The position numbers and the translations under genes were made by a program. Below the pieces are notes generated by a model. It did no database searches, was not told where the DNA came from, and worked only from the letters and a program-made list of their open reading frames with translations. 64,000 nt of DNA from Pseudomonas rhizoryzae (lineage in GTDB: Bacteria; Pseudomonadota; Gammaproteobacteria; Pseudomonadales; Pseudomonadaceae): assembly GCF_005250615.1 (NCBI RefSeq), contig NZ_SULM01000002.1:248001-312000 (forward strand), in the 5' to 3' direction. This document shows, piece after piece, positions 38,907-49,205 of the stretch (within the stretch, counting starts at the first letter, position 1; each line of letters begins with the position of its first letter).

Positions 38907-40937
38907 TCAGCCCAGCGGCTGCTCGTTCGGCAGATTGAAACCCGATACCGAACGCCGCATCTCGCTCGCCAGCTTGGCCAGCTCGCCGATGCTGCGCGCC
39001 GTAGCGGTGGTACCGGCCGAGGTCTGCGAGGTGATCTCCTGAATGACGTTCATGGTGCTGGAGATGTGGCTGGCGGACGAGGATTGCTGCCGGGCGGCAT
39101 TGGAGATGTTCTGGATCAGGCCGGCGAGGATCTGGGACACCTTCTCGATCTCCTCCAGCGCCACCCCGGCGTCCTGCGCCAAAGCGGCACCGCGCACCAC
39201 TTCCGAAGTGGTCTGCTCCATGGAGATGACCGCTTCGTTGGTATCGGTCTGGATCGCCTTGACCAGGGCCTCGATCTGCTTGGTGGCGCCCGAGGAGCGC
39301 TCGGCCAGTCGCTGCACCTCGTCGGCGACCACGGCGAAACCACGACCAGCGTCACCGGCCATGGAGGCCTGGATCGCCGCGTTGAGGGCCAGGATGTTGG
39401 TCTGGTCGGCGATGTCGTTGATCAGGCCGACGATGTCGCCGATCTCCTGGGACGACTCACCCAGGCGCTTGATCCGCTTGGCGGTGTCCTGGATCTGCTC
39501 GCGGATGTTGTCCATGCCGATGATGGTGTTGTGCACCACCTGGTTGCCCTTGTTGGCGATGGCCACGGAGCGCTCCGCCACCGCGGTGGATTCGGAGGCG
39601 TTGGTGGATACCTGGTCGATGGACACGGCCATCTCGTTGATCGCCGCGGAAGCCCCGGCGATCTCCTGGGCCTGGTGTTCCGAGGCCTCGGCCAGCACGG
39701 TCGCGGTGTCCTGGGATTCCTGGGCGGCGGCAGCCACCTGCACGGCGGTCTGGTTGATGGTTTCCACCAGTTCGCGCAGCTGGTCGATGGAGTAGTTGAT
39801 GGAGTCGGCGATGGCGCCGGTGAAGTCCTCGGTCACCGTGGCCTGCACGGTGAGGTCACCGTCGGCCAGGTCGGCGATTTCATCCAGCAAACGCAGAATG
39901 GCGGTCTGGTTGCGCTGGTTCTTCTCGTCGGTCTCGGCCAGGCGCCGGCGGGTGTCGCGCACCAGGATATAGCCGATACACAGAATGGCGCCGAGGGCGA
40001 TGAACACCAGCAGATAGCTGCCCACGGTGTTGATCTTGCGGCTCTGGGCCAAGGCGGCGTAGCCGGCGTTCAGCTCGGACACGGAGCCGAGCAGCGCCTG
40101 GGAGCCGGTGTAGATCTGGCCCACGGCGGAGCGGATCTGCAGCAGCTCGGGCGAGGTGGCCAGGATCTCGTCGACGTTACCGGAGACGAATTCGAACAGC
40201 TTGTTGGCCTCGTTCAGCCGCCCGACCGCCTCGGGGTCGGTGACCTTGGCGATGCCCATGGAGGCATTGCCCTCACGCATGGCCTTCAGTACCCGGCCAA
40301 ACAGGCTGGCGTCGCGGCCAAAGCTGTCGGCGGCCTGTACCGCGGCCTCGTCGCCGGTGAGGATCTTGTTGATCGAGCCCAGGATACGTTCGGCGAGCAG
40401 CGATTGGCGTTGAGCGACCACTACCTGACTGGCAGGGGCGCCCCGCTCGATCAGGATGTCGACGATTTCCTCGTTCTCGACCTGTAGCTGGGGGATGGTA
40501 TCGGCCAGGGCGCTGGCGAGCTGGTGCAGCGACAGCACCGTCTGCTCGCTTTTCAGCATGGTATCGACCTGGCTACGCAAGGCGCTCCATTGCCCTTCCA
40601 CGGTGTCCATGCGGGCGCCGAGCAAGGCTGGCGACGGCGGCAGCCCCGTCTGCGGATCGCCGTTACGCAGGATGTTCCAGCGCCGCTCGAACTCGGCCCG
40701 GGCCACGCGCAGATCCTTGAAGGCATCGGCCTTGCCGGTCGAGGCCTCGCTGGCGCTCTTGGCGAGCTGCTGCGAAAGAATCCGCAGCTCGGTCGCCTGG
40801 GCCTGGTATTGGCTGTCGTAGCCGGCCTGGGTGCTGAGGTAGGCGAAGTTGGCGAACAGCAGCACGATCGCGACGATCAGCACCACGAACATGCCCGCGA
40901 CCCACGCGTTGAGTTTCCCGGTATTGAGTTTGTTCAT
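38907..40937 (-). CDS. pilJ: Type IV pilus chemoreceptor PilJ
   Basis: The 676-residue methyl-accepting receptor begins [20 protein letters not shown], which leads into TM1. It has a large periplasmic PilJ-type domain (roughly residues 40-330), TM2 ([20 protein letters not shown]), HAMP and a signalling domain with [20 protein letters not shown]. It senses type IV pilus tension or surface contact in P. aeruginosa. The start at 40937 fixes the N-terminus. The longer frame to 41033 has no signal logic. Confidence 0.96.
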   Translation of the reverse strand: MNKLNTGKLNAWVAGMFVVLIVAIVLLFANFAYLSTQAGYDSQYQAQATELRILSQQLAKSASEASTGKADAFKDLRVARAEFERRWNILRNGDPQTGLPPSPALLGARMDTVEGQWSALRSQVDTMLKSEQTVLSLHQLASALADTIPQLQVENEEIVDILIERGAPASQVVVAQRQSLLAERILGSINKILTGDEAAVQAADSFGRDASLFGRVLKAMREGNASMGIAKVTDPEAVGRLNEANKLFEFVSGNVDEILATSPELLQIRSAVGQIYTGSQALLGSVSELNAGYAALAQSRKINTVGSYLLVFIALGAILCIGYILVRDTRRRLAETDEKNQRNQTAILRLLDEIADLADGDLTVQATVTEDFTGAIADSINYSIDQLRELVETINQTAVQVAAAAQESQDTATVLAEASEHQAQEIAGASAAINEMAVSIDQVSTNASESTAVAERSVAIANKGNQVVHNTIIGMDNIREQIQDTAKRIKRLGESSQEIGDIVGLINDIADQTNILALNAAIQASMAGDAGRGFAVVADEVQRLAERSSGATKQIEALVKAIQTDTNEAVISMEQTTSEVVRGAALAQDAGVALEEIEKVSQILAGLIQNISNAARQQSSSASHISSTMNVIQEITSQTSAGTTATARSIGELAKLASEMRRSVSGFNLPNEQPLG

Positions 40938-41098
40938 CAGCGGCCCCCGCCTGGACCTTGGTTCCTTTAGTTCTATCCTTGTCGGCCGACGCGCTGCTTC
41001 GTTTGAAACCAGTCCGCGCCGCCCTACCCCCATCCGTCGGTGATGGCTCCTGCCATCCCGATGCCGATCCTACCTAGGTCGAGGTGAAGCCCTGGGCC

Positions 41099-41635
41099 TC
41101 ACGCTGCAACGTCCATGAATTCGGGATGCGCAACCAGGGCCCGCGGGCTGCACACGAGCCATGGCACGTCGCGCTGGAAGATGCCTTCCAGAAAGAATTG
41201 CAGGCCCGGCGGCACGCTGTCGTCGTGCTCGCGATAGGCCCCGATGTCGAAATGCTGCATGCCCAGGACTTCGTCAACCGCCAATCCGACGAAGAGATCG
41301 CCGTGGTCGACGATCAGGATGCGCCGTTGCTTGCGCAGCGCCTGGATCTTCACCCCCAGAAACTGGCCGAGATCGGCGATCGGCAGCAGACGACCACGCA
41401 CGTTGGCCACGCCCTTGAGCCAGGGTTTCACCCCGGGCAGCGCCGTGAAACGCGGCTCCGGCAGGATTTCGCTGACTTCTCCCATGGGGATCACGAAGCG
41501 CAATTCACCCAGCCGAAAGCCGATGCCACTCCAGGTCTGCTGGTTTTCCTGCTGCGCCGGCAAGCCCGCCGCGCGCTCGCGGCAACGGAGATCGATCAGG
41601 CGCAGGAGTTCATAGGGGGTGGTGGCGTCGCTCAT
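41099..41635 (-). CDS. pilI: CheW-like adaptor PilI
   Basis: The 178-residue CheW-domain protein joins PilJ receptors to ChpA. It contains ILPEPRFTALPGVKPWLKGVANVRGRLL-like CheW beta-barrel sequence (RGRLLPIADLGQFLG) and the conserved VDEVLGM. It follows pilH by 49 bases and precedes pilJ, as in P. aeruginosa. Confidence 0.94.
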   Translation of the reverse strand: MSDATTPYELLRLIDLRCRERAAGLPAQQENQQTWSGIGFRLGELRFVIPMGEVSEILPEPRFTALPGVKPWLKGVANVRGRLLPIADLGQFLGVKIQALRKQRRILIVDHGDLFVGLAVDEVLGMQHFDIGAYREHDDSVPPGLQFFLEGIFQRDVPWLVCSPRALVAHPEFMDVAA

Positions 41636-41684
41636 AGGATTCCCTGCCCATCAGGGCGCAGCCGCGGAAAACGGACGTAAGACG

Positions 41685-42050
41685 TCAGCCCTGCAATACG
41701 CCAGCCAGGGTGCGCAGCAAGGTATCTTCGTCGATCGGCTTGGTCAGGTAATCCTTGGCGCCCTGGCGCTTGCCCCAGACCTTGTCGGTTTCCTGGTCCT
41801 TGGTGGTGACGATGACCACCGGGATGTGGCTGGTCTCGGCATCCTTGGTCAACTGACGGGTGGCCTGGAAGCCGTTGAGACCCGGCATGACGATATCCAT
41901 CAGCACCGCATCCGGTTTCTCCTGCCGCGCCAGGGCGACGCCATCCGCGCCGTTCTCGGCCTTGAGCACCTGATGACCATGCTTTTCGAGCATGGCGGTG
42001 AGCTTGTACATCTCGGTGGGAGAGTCGTCGACGATCAGAATTCGAGCCAT
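41685..42050 (-). CDS. pilH: Response regulator PilH
   Basis: The 121-residue single receiver domain has paired acidic residues (LIVDDSP), the phospho-Asp in VLMDIVMPG and the Lys in YLTKPIDE. In P. aeruginosa PilH acts as the counterbalance to PilG, affecting PilT/PilU retraction. It starts ATGGCTCGAATTCTG-type as in other pseudomonads and follows pilG by 40 bases. Confidence 0.96.
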   Translation of the reverse strand: MARILIVDDSPTEMYKLTAMLEKHGHQVLKAENGADGVALARQEKPDAVLMDIVMPGLNGFQATRQLTKDAETSHIPVVIVTTKDQETDKVWGKRQGAKDYLTKPIDEDTLLRTLAGVLQG

Positions 42051-42090
42051 GAAAATTTCCTACTAGATTGAATCACCCGTCCCAGGGCAC

Positions 42091-42498
42091 TCAGGACGCT
42101 TGTTCGAGCGGTGTGAAGCTGGGGACGTGGGTCTTGATCGCACCGATCAGCTCTTCTTTGCTGAAGGGTTTGGTGAGGTACTGGTCAGAGCCGACGATGC
42201 GACCCTTGGCCTTGTCGAAGAGGCCGTCACGCGATGACAGCATGATGACGGGTGTCGCGCGGAAGGCGCTGTTGTTCTTGATCAGCGCGCAGGTCTGATA
42301 GCCATCCAGTCGCGGCATCATGATGTCCACGAAGATGATGTGCGGATGACTGTCGGCGATCTTGGCGAGGGCATCGAAGCCATCGATGGCGGTGATGACC
42401 TCGCAGCCAACTTTCTTGAGCAAGGTCTCGGCAGTGCGACGAATCGTCTTCGAATCGTCAATCACCATGACCTTGAGCCCTTCCGAATACTGTTCCAT
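42091..42498 (-). CDS. pilG: Response regulator PilG
   Basis: The 135-residue receiver domain starts MEQYSEGLKVMVIDDSK and has the phospho-Asp in FVDIMMPRLDG and the Lys in YLTKPFSKEE. Phosphorylated PilG promotes pilus extension and cAMP production in P. aeruginosa. It is the first gene of the cluster. A TTG at 42504 is two codons upstream, but the ATG at 42498 gives the family length. Confidence 0.96.
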   Translation of the reverse strand: MEQYSEGLKVMVIDDSKTIRRTAETLLKKVGCEVITAIDGFDALAKIADSHPHIIFVDIMMPRLDGYQTCALIKNNSAFRATPVIMLSSRDGLFDKAKGRIVGSDQYLTKPFSKEELIGAIKTHVPSFTPLEQAS

Positions 42499-42720
42499 GT
42501 TCAAGCTACCGGCTCATCGTCGATGAAACGTGAATAATGTCGATCAGAGGGCACCGTGGCGGCGCCTCTTTGTAGCACACAATACCGTGACCTACCACGC
42601 AGATCCCCTGGTCGCGGACCATCGGCCCGCCGCCTGCGACGATCGCGCAAGCATTGGCACTCAAGGGGATCCAGGGGCTATCCTGGCGCCTTGCCCACGT
42701 ATAGCCGAGGTCTAGCGCCA

Positions 42721-43671
42721 ATGAGTATCCGCCTGGGGATCGTCATGGATCCCATCGAACGCATCTCCTACAAGAAGGATAGCTCCATGGCCATGCTGTG
42801 GGCGGCCAAGGCGCGCGGCTGGACACTGCATTACTTCGAAATGCAGGACTTGTACCAAGTCGATGGCGAAGCCCGTGGTAGAGGTCGGCAACTGGACGTA
42901 TTCCAGGATCCGGAGCGCTGGTTCGCCTTCGGTGAGAGCGTCGATCTGCCGCTGCGCGAACTGGACGTGATCCTGATGCGCAAGGATCCGCCCTTCGACA
43001 ACGAATTCGTCTACGCCACCTACCTGCTGGAGCAGGCCGAGCGGGGTGGCACCCTGGTGGTCAACCGTCCCGCCAGCCTGCGCGACTGCAACGAGAAGTT
43101 CTTCGCCACCCTGTTCCCCGAACTCGCCCCGCCGACGCTGGTGAGTCGTCGCGCCGACATCATTCGCGAATTCGCCCGCGAGCACGGCGACGTCATCCTC
43201 AAGCCGCTCGACGGCATGGGCGGCAGCTCGGTGTTCCGTCATCGCGAAGGCGACCCCAATCTCTCGGTCATCCTGGAAACCCTGACGGCCCACGGCACCC
43301 AGCAGATCATCGCCCAGCGTTACCTGCCGGGCATCAAGGACGGCGACAAGCGCATCCTGATGGTCGATGGCGAGCCGGTGGAATATTGCCTGGCACGGAT
43401 TCCGGCGCAGGGCGAGACGCGCGGCAACCTGGCCGCCGGTGGACGGGGCGTGGCCCAGCCGCTGTCGGCGCGGGATCGCGAGATCGCGGCCACGGTGGGT
43501 CCGGAGCTGCGCAAGCGTGGCCTGCTGTTCGTTGGCCTCGACGTGATCGGCGAGCACCTGACCGAGATCAACGTCACCAGCCCGACCTGCATCCGCGAGA
43601 TCGATGCGGCCTACGACACCCGGATCGCCGAGCGGCTGATGGAGGTGATCGCGCAGAAACGCGCGAGCTGA
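42721..43671 (+). CDS. gshB: Glutathione synthetase
   Basis: The 316-residue ATP-grasp ligase joins gamma-glutamylcysteine and glycine to make glutathione. It starts MSIRLGIVMDPIERISYKKD and has the GshB blocks RKDPPFDNEFVYATYLLE, LKPLDGMGGSSVFR and INVTSPTC. Divergent from pilG with a 222-base gap that must hold both promoters. It starts a rightward run that continues to the pyr genes. Confidence 0.97.
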   Translation: MSIRLGIVMDPIERISYKKDSSMAMLWAAKARGWTLHYFEMQDLYQVDGEARGRGRQLDVFQDPERWFAFGESVDLPLRELDVILMRKDPPFDNEFVYATYLLEQAERGGTLVVNRPASLRDCNEKFFATLFPELAPPTLVSRRADIIREFAREHGDVILKPLDGMGGSSVFRHREGDPNLSVILETLTAHGTQQIIAQRYLPGIKDGDKRILMVDGEPVEYCLARIPAQGETRGNLAAGGRGVAQPLSARDREIAATVGPELRKRGLLFVGLDVIGEHLTEINVTSPTCIREIDAAYDTRIAERLMEVIAQKRAS

Positions 43672-43774
43672 AGCGGCCGGCCGTGCCGCCCCGGGCGGCA
43701 TGGACAATCGCTGACACAATCCGCAGACTGACGCCAGCCCCGCCGCGCGTCCTCTGCCCTTGTCGACCCAGTCA

Positions 43775-44653
43775 ATGCCCAGTCCCGCCCCCTCTCGCAA
43801 CGCCCAGGTTCGCTCCGCCGACCGCCTGGGCTTCACGCTGCTCATCGCGACGCTCCTGCACGTCGTGCTGATCCTGGGGGTCGGCTTTGCGCTGCCCGAA
43901 CCCACCCAGATCAGCCGCACCCTGGAAGTGACACTGGCCAGCTTCAAGAGCGATGAAGCCCCTAAGCAGGCGGATTTCCTGGCCCAGGAAAACCAACAGG
44001 GCAGCGGCACCCTGGACAAGGCGGCCGCGCCGAGCACGCCGGTGCAGGCGCCGTTCCACGACAGCGAGATCCGTGATGCCGCGCCGCCCGCCCGCCAGGC
44101 CGCCACGGATCGGCCCCAGGCGCCCAAGGCGGCGGTGACCACCCGCGCCGCGCGCCCGACCAAGGCCGAGCCCAGCCGCGAGACGCCCCAGCAAGAGCAG
44201 CGCGATGCCCCGAGCCCCGAGGCCGACAGCCAGGCCGCCGAACTCGCCAGCCTCGAAGCCCAGCTCGCCGAAGAGCGCCAGCAGTACGCCAAGCGCCCGA
44301 AGATCTGGCGGATCAATGCCGCCTCGACACAAAAGGACAAGGGCGCCCGCTACAAGGAAGAATGGCGGCGCAAGATCGAGCGGATCGGCAATCTCAACTA
44401 TCCCGAGCAGGCCAAGCGTGATCGCCTTTATGGCAGCCTGCGGCTGCTGGTGGCGATCAACAAGGATGGTTCGCTCTACGAGGTGCAGGTGCTGGAGTCC
44501 TCGGGGCGCCCAGTACTGGACCAGGCCGCCCTGCGCATCGTCCGCTTGGCAGCGCCCTTCGCGCCCTTCAGTGGCGATCTCGCCGACATCGACCGGCTGG
44601 AGATCATCCGCACCTGGCGCTTCGAGCGCGGCGACCGCCTGTCCAGTCAATAG
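43775..44653 (+). CDS. Energy-transducing TonB-family protein (TonB3-like)
   Basis: The 292-residue protein has an N-terminal membrane anchor (LGFTLLIATLLHVVLILG), a long Pro/Ala/Gln-rich periplasmic spacer and a C-terminal TonB domain (LNYPEQAKRD, VAINKDGSLYEVQVLESSG). It is next to gshB and algH as is the tonB3 gene of P. aeruginosa, which has been linked to type IV pili and twitching. I infer orthology from position. The ATG at 43775 has no strong ribosome site. A TTG lies at 43760. Confidence 0.88.
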   Translation: MPSPAPSRNAQVRSADRLGFTLLIATLLHVVLILGVGFALPEPTQISRTLEVTLASFKSDEAPKQADFLAQENQQGSGTLDKAAAPSTPVQAPFHDSEIRDAAPPARQAATDRPQAPKAAVTTRAARPTKAEPSRETPQQEQRDAPSPEADSQAAELASLEAQLAEERQQYAKRPKIWRINAASTQKDKGARYKEEWRRKIERIGNLNYPEQAKRDRLYGSLRLLVAINKDGSLYEVQVLESSGRPVLDQAALRIVRLAAPFAPFSGDLADIDRLEIIRTWRFERGDRLSSQ

Positions 44654-44708
44654 CCACGCACGTCGTTGCACTTGAAGCCGGGCCACGCAACCGGGAAACT
44701 TGCCGGTC

Positions 44709-45278
44709 ATGAAGCCGACCCCCAGCACCACCCTACAGCACCAACTCCTGATCGCCATGCCGCAGATGGACGATCCCCATTTCGCCGAGACGGTGATCTA
44801 CCTGGTCGACCACGGTCCCGACGGTGCCATGGGCCTGGTGATCAATCGCCCCAACGGCCTGCACCTCGACGATCTGCTCGAGCAGCTGCGGCCCGAGGTG
44901 CCCGCCACCCTGGAAGATACCCAGGTCGTCCTCTATGCCGGTGGTCCGGTGCAGACCGACCGCGGCTTCGTGCTGCACGACGTCGGACCGACCTTCCAAA
45001 ACACCCTGGAGCTCGAAGAGCTGAGCCTGACCACCTCGCCAGACGTACTGTTCGCCATCTCCGATGGCAGCGGCCCCGCACGCCACCTGATCACCCTGGG
45101 CTACAGCGGCTGGGGACCCGGTCAGTTGGAAGAAGAGCTGGCCGCCAATCTCTGGCTCACCACTCCGGCGACCACCGCCCTGCTGTTCGAGACACCGACC
45201 GAGCAGCGCCTGGGTGGTGCCGCCGCCCTGCTGGGCATCGACCTGCGCCTGCTCTCGCGCCAGGCGGGCCACGCATGA
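44709..45278 (+). CDS. algH: UPF0301/YqgE family protein AlgH
   Basis: The 189-residue protein has the AlgH pattern: LLIAMPQMDDPHFAETVIYL, GAMGLVINRP and YAGGPVQTDRGFVLH. AlgH is named for an effect on alginate in P. aeruginosa. The biochemical function is still unclear. The ATG at 44709 is preferred over a TTG at 44700. Its last four bases overlap the ruvX start. Confidence 0.93.
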   Translation: MKPTPSTTLQHQLLIAMPQMDDPHFAETVIYLVDHGPDGAMGLVINRPNGLHLDDLLEQLRPEVPATLEDTQVVLYAGGPVQTDRGFVLHDVGPTFQNTLELEELSLTTSPDVLFAISDGSGPARHLITLGYSGWGPGQLEEELAANLWLTTPATTALLFETPTEQRLGGAAALLGIDLRLLSRQAGHA

Positions 45279-45727
45279 GCGCGCCCACGGGGCTCTACCT
45301 GGGTTTCGATTACGGCACCCGGCAGATCGGCGTCGCCGTCGGCCAGGCCGTCACCGGCCAGGCCCGCGAACTGCTGACCCTCAAGGCGCAGAACGGCGTG
45401 CCGGACTGGCAGCAGATCCAGCGCTTGCTGGACGAATGGCGCCCGACGGCGCTGGTGGTCGGCCTGCCCTTGAACATGGACGGCACCCCCAGCGAAATGA
45501 GCGAACGGGCCGAGCGCTTCGCCCGCCGCCTGCATGGCCGCTATGCGCTGCCCGTGCATACCCATGACGAACGCCTCACCACCTATGCCGCCAAAGGCGA
45601 ACGCCTGCAGGGCGGCCAACGCGACGGCTATCGCGAGCGTCCGGTGGATGCCCTCGCGGCCGCCCTCCTGCTGGAAGGCTGGCTGACCCAACAACTGGAA
45701 CGGGCCGCGCGCCCGCAATCGGAGTAG
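45275..45727 (+). CDS. ruvX: Holliday junction resolvase-like protein RuvX (YqgF)
   Basis: The 150-residue RNase H-fold protein has the FDYGT motif (residues 11-15), [15 protein letters not shown] and THDERLTT and [12 protein letters not shown]. YqgF homologues are implicated in 16S rRNA maturation and Holliday junction cleavage. It overlaps algH by four bases (ATGA), and pyrR follows after two bases. Confidence 0.94.
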   Translation: MSAPTGLYLGFDYGTRQIGVAVGQAVTGQARELLTLKAQNGVPDWQQIQRLLDEWRPTALVVGLPLNMDGTPSEMSERAERFARRLHGRYALPVHTHDERLTTYAAKGERLQGGQRDGYRERPVDALAAALLLEGWLTQQLERAARPQSE

Positions 45728-45729
45728 CC

Positions 45730-46239
45730 ATGCACCTGCCCTCTCCCGCCGAGCTCCTGCCGCGGCTGGCCGCGGACCTGCGCCTGTCGCTGGATCGTCG
45801 CGGCATCACCGATCCCAGCTTCATCGGCATCCATACCGGCGGCCTGTGGGTCGCCGAGGCCCTCTTGGCCGAACTCGGCCTGGATACCCCGCTGGGTAGC
45901 CTGGACGTGTCCTTCTACCGCGACGACTTCACCCAGAAGGGCCTGCACCCCCAGGTACGCCCCTCGGCGCTGCCCTTCGAGATCGATGGCCGGCACCTGG
46001 TGCTGGTGGACGACGTGCTGATGAGCGGGCGCACCGTGCGCGCGGCGCTCAACGAACTCTTCGACTATGGCCGTCCCGCCAGTGTGACCCTGGTCTGCCT
46101 GCTCGACGTCAATGCCCGCGAATTGCCGATCCAGCCCGACGTGGTGGGCGCCACCCTGACCCTCGCCCCCACCCAACGCGTCAAGCTGACCGGCCCCGCT
46201 CCGCTCGCCCTCGAATACCGCGACGTCCCCGCCGCCTGA
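45730..46239 (+). CDS. pyrR: PyrR bifunctional regulator/uracil phosphoribosyltransferase
   Basis: The 169-residue PRTase-fold protein has the PRPP-binding loop [15 protein letters not shown]. In Bacillus, PyrR is an RNA-binding attenuator and uracil phosphoribosyltransferase. In Pseudomonas a role in pyrBC' regulation is known, but the sequence does not show the mechanism. It sits directly before pyrB in an operon. Confidence 0.94.
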   Translation: MHLPSPAELLPRLAADLRLSLDRRGITDPSFIGIHTGGLWVAEALLAELGLDTPLGSLDVSFYRDDFTQKGLHPQVRPSALPFEIDGRHLVLVDDVLMSGRTVRAALNELFDYGRPASVTLVCLLDVNARELPIQPDVVGATLTLAPTQRVKLTGPAPLALEYRDVPAA

Positions 46240-46254
46240 CCTGGATTCGCTGCC

Positions 46255-47253
46255 ATGACCGACGCTACGCGTTCGCTGCAACTCAACGCTCAGGGCCAAT
46301 TGCGCCATTTCCTGTCACTCGATGACCTGCCCGCCGAACTCTTGACCGAACTGCTCGATACCGCCGACTCCTTCCTCGAAGTCGGTGCCCGGGCGGTGAA
46401 GAAGGTGCCGCTGCTGCGCGGCAAGACGGTGTGCAACGTCTTCTTCGAGAACTCGACCCGTACCCGTACCACCTTCGAACTGGCCGCCAAGCGGCTGTCG
46501 GCGGACGTCATCACCCTCAACGTCTCCACCTCCTCCACCAGCAAGGGCGAGACGCTGTTCGACACCCTGCGCAACCTGGAGGCCATGGCCGCCGACATGT
46601 TCGTGGTGCGCCACGCCGACTCCGGCGCCGCCCATTTCATCGCCGAGCACGTCTGCCCCGACGTCGCCATCATCAACGGTGGCGACGGGCGCCATGCCCA
46701 CCCCACCCAGGGCATGCTCGACATGCTGACCATCCGCCGGCACAAGGGCGACTTCGCCAACCTGTCGGTGGCCATCGTCGGCGACATCCTGCACTCGCGG
46801 GTCGCCCGTTCCGACATGCTGGCGCTGCGCACCCTGGGCTGCCGCGACATCCGCGTCATCGCCCCGCGTACCCTGCTGCCGGTCGGCCTCGAAGAACTCT
46901 ATGGCGTACGCACCTACACCGATCTGGCCGACGGCCTGGAAGGCGTCGACGTGGTGATCATGCTGCGCCTGCAGCGCGAGCGCATGCAGGGTGGCCTCTT
47001 GCCCAGCGAGGGCGAGTACTACCGGCTGTTCGGCCTGACCCGCCAGCGCCTGGCGCGGGCGCGGCCGGACGCCATCGTCATGCACCCCGGCCCGATCAAC
47101 CGTGGCGTGGAGATCGAGTCCGCGGTCGCCGACGGCGAGCAATCGGTCATCTTGAACCAGGTCACCTACGGCATCGCGGTCCGCATGGCGGTGCTGTCGA
47201 TGGCCATGAGCGGGCAGACGGCCCAGCGTCAGCTACAGGAGAATGCGCAGTGA
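46255..47253 (+). CDS. pyrB: Aspartate carbamoyltransferase catalytic subunit
   Basis: The 332-residue enzyme joins carbamoyl phosphate and aspartate in pyrimidine synthesis. The carbamoyl-phosphate site [17 protein letters not shown] and the [16 protein letters not shown] and MHPGPINRG blocks are intact. It is the Pseudomonas class-A type ATCase that needs a partner, the pyrC-like protein encoded next, for activity. Its stop overlaps the GTG start of that gene. Confidence 0.97.
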   Translation: MTDATRSLQLNAQGQLRHFLSLDDLPAELLTELLDTADSFLEVGARAVKKVPLLRGKTVCNVFFENSTRTRTTFELAAKRLSADVITLNVSTSSTSKGETLFDTLRNLEAMAADMFVVRHADSGAAHFIAEHVCPDVAIINGGDGRHAHPTQGMLDMLTIRRHKGDFANLSVAIVGDILHSRVARSDMLALRTLGCRDIRVIAPRTLLPVGLEELYGVRTYTDLADGLEGVDVVIMLRLQRERMQGGLLPSEGEYYRLFGLTRQRLARARPDAIVMHPGPINRGVEIESAVADGEQSVILNQVTYGIAVRMAVLSMAMSGQTAQRQLQENAQ

Positions 47254-48527
47254 GCCTGAGCATCCGCAATGCCCGGGTGATCGACCCGGCCACCGGCCTC
47301 GATCAGGTCAGCGACGTCCATATCGACGAGGGCCGCATCCTGGCGCTCGGTGAGGCACCCAAGAACTTCCAGGCCGCCGAGCAGCTGGACGCCCGCGGCC
47401 TGATCCTGGCCCCGGGCCTGGTCGATCTGGACGTCGCCCTGTGCGAACCGGGCCTGACCCGCAAGGGCAACGTCGACAGCGAAACCCGCGCTGCCGCGGC
47501 CGGTGGCGTCACCAGCCTGTGTTGCCCGCCGACCACCCGCCCGGTGCTGGATACCACGGCGGTGGCCGAGCTCATCCTCGACCGTGCCCGTACCGCCGAT
47601 CATGTCCGGGTCCATCCCATCGGCGCCCTGACCAAGGGCCTGGGCGGCGAGCAGCTGTCCGAACTGATGGCGCTGCGTGACGCCGGCTGCGTCGCCTTCA
47701 CCAATGGCCTACAGCCGTTCGAGAATCTGCGGGTGCAACGCCGGGCCCTGGAATACGCGGCGACCTTCGACCTGACCGTGGTCTTCACCGCGCTGGACGC
47801 CGAGCTGGCCGAGGGCGGCCTGGCCCACGAGGGTCCTACCGCCAGCTTCCTCGGCCTCACCGGCATCCCGGAGACCGCCGAGACCATCGCTCTGTCCCGC
47901 GACCTGCTGCTGGTGGAACAGAGCGGCGTACGGGCCCACTTCGCTCAGCTGACCAGTGCCCGCGCCGTGGAGATGATCGCCGCTGCCCAGGCCCGTGGCC
48001 TGCCGGTGACCGCCGACGTGGCGCTCTACCAGCTGCTGCTCACCGACGAGGCGCTGCAGGGCTTTTCCAGCCTCTATCACGTCAAGCCGCCGCTACGCAC
48101 CGCACGCGACCGCGATGCCCTGCGCGAAGGGGTGCGCGACGGCGTGATCGGCGCCATCTCCAGCCATCACCAGCCCCACGAGGCGGACGCCAAGCTGGCG
48201 CCCTTCGCCGCCACCGAGCCGGGCATCAGCAGCGTTGAATTGCTGCTGCCGCTGGCCCTGAGCCTAGTGGCCGACGGCCTGCTGGACCTGCCGACCCTGC
48301 TGGCGCGCCTGACCACCGGTCCGGCGCGCGCGCTGCGCTTGCCCTTCGGGCGCCTGGCCAAGGGCCAGCCAGCCGACCTGGTGCTGTTCTCCCAGGAGGC
48401 GACCAGGCAGGCAGACACGCCGTGGCTCTCGCGCGGACGCAATTGCCCCTTCCAAGGCCTGACGCTACCGGGGCGCGTCGAGCGCACCCTGGTGGGCGGT
48501 CGCGCGACCTACCGGCGCGATGCATGA
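47250..48527 (+). CDS. Dihydroorotase-like subunit PyrC' (probably inactive)
   Basis: The 425-residue amidohydrolase-fold protein starts with GTG at 47250, overlapping the pyrB stop (GTGA). The zinc-binding His-x-His of active dihydroorotases is replaced: where an HxH is expected the sequence is [13 protein letters not shown] later [11 protein letters not shown] does remain. Pseudomonas pyrC' is known to be a non-catalytic partner that is needed for ATCase assembly. The active PyrC must be encoded elsewhere. Confidence 0.92.
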   Translation: MSLSIRNARVIDPATGLDQVSDVHIDEGRILALGEAPKNFQAAEQLDARGLILAPGLVDLDVALCEPGLTRKGNVDSETRAAAAGGVTSLCCPPTTRPVLDTTAVAELILDRARTADHVRVHPIGALTKGLGGEQLSELMALRDAGCVAFTNGLQPFENLRVQRRALEYAATFDLTVVFTALDAELAEGGLAHEGPTASFLGLTGIPETAETIALSRDLLLVEQSGVRAHFAQLTSARAVEMIAAAQARGLPVTADVALYQLLLTDEALQGFSSLYHVKPPLRTARDRDALREGVRDGVIGAISSHHQPHEADAKLAPFAATEPGISSVELLLPLALSLVADGLLDLPTLLARLTTGPARALRLPFGRLAKGQPADLVLFSQEATRQADTPWLSRGRNCPFQGLTLPGRVERTLVGGRATYRRDA

Positions 48528-48530
48528 AAA

Positions 48531-48552
48531 AAGGGGCTCCACGGAGCCCCTT
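48531..48552. terminator. Rho-independent terminator after the pyr operon
   Basis: AAGGGGCTCC and GGAGCCCCTT form a stem, with an A tract on the left and CTGCTTTT on the right, between the pyrC-like stop and the convergent TM2 gene. It may act both ways. Confidence 0.85.
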
Positions 48553-48575
48553 CTGCTTTTGCCGAACAGTCTGCT

Positions 48576-48980
48576 CTAGCGCACCAGCCGCCGCCGATTC
48601 TCTTCGGAGATCTGCGAGTTCAGCGTCCAGAAGTCATAGAGCACACCTAGCAGGAAGAAACCCGCCGTAAAGAAATAGAGGACCGCGGTGATCCACTTGC
48701 CCAAGTACAGCCGATGGGCACCGAAGACGCCGAGGAAGGTCAGCAGAATCCAGCCCAGGCTGTAGTTGATCGATCCTGCCTGGAAGCGCAGGTCCGCTTC
48801 GCGATCCATGGCCGGGATCAGGAAGAGGTCGATCAGCCAGCCGATGCCCAGCAGGCCGAAGGTGCAGAACCAAAGGGTGCCGGTGACCGGCTTGCCATAG
48901 TAGAAGCGATGAGCGCCGAGAAAACCGAAGATCCACAACAGATAGCCCATGACCTTGCTGTGGGTGTCCTGATACTGCAT
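48576..48980 (-). CDS. TM2/NINE-domain membrane protein
   Basis: The 134-residue protein contains two copies of a TM2-type unit, each with two helices joined by a turn: LLWIFGFLGAHRFYYGKPVTG (residues 12-32, interior motif GAHRFYYGK) and LLTFLGVFGAHRLYLGKWIT (interior GAHRLYLGK). The function of TM2 proteins is poorly known. The gene is convergent with the pyr operon and divergent from the NlpC gene. Confidence 0.88.
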   Translation of the reverse strand: MQYQDTHSKVMGYLLWIFGFLGAHRFYYGKPVTGTLWFCTFGLLGIGWLIDLFLIPAMDREADLRFQAGSINYSLGWILLTFLGVFGAHRLYLGKWITAVLYFFTAGFFLLGVLYDFWTLNSQISEENRRRLVR

Positions 48981-49164
48981 GCCTGAGACCTCATCGGGAA
49001 TGAAAAAGACCGCTTACCTACACCCTTACCTTCACCGTGAGTTTATGTCGAGAACTGGATGAATGCCCAGGGAGTCTCACTGGTTGGCGCTCTAGGGACC
49101 TCACTTTCCGCTAAAAATTACATAATTTCTTGATGAGAGGTGCACAAAATATCCACAGGGTTGG

Positions 49165-49172
49165 TATAGAAT
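49165..49172 (+). promoter_or_regulatory. Possible -10 box upstream of the NlpC/P60 gene
   Basis: TATAGAAT lies in an A/T-rich stretch (49110-49175) that stands out against the GC-rich window, 34 bases before the NlpC start. No clear -35 is found at 17 bp. Confidence 0.4.
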
Positions 49173-49205
49173 CCTTCGCTTCGATCTTCAGACACCCCTA
49201 CGACA

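Noticed and set aside
42712..44340. 542-residue minus-strand frame over gshB and tonB
   Set aside because: It is antisense to two complete genes with intact motifs.
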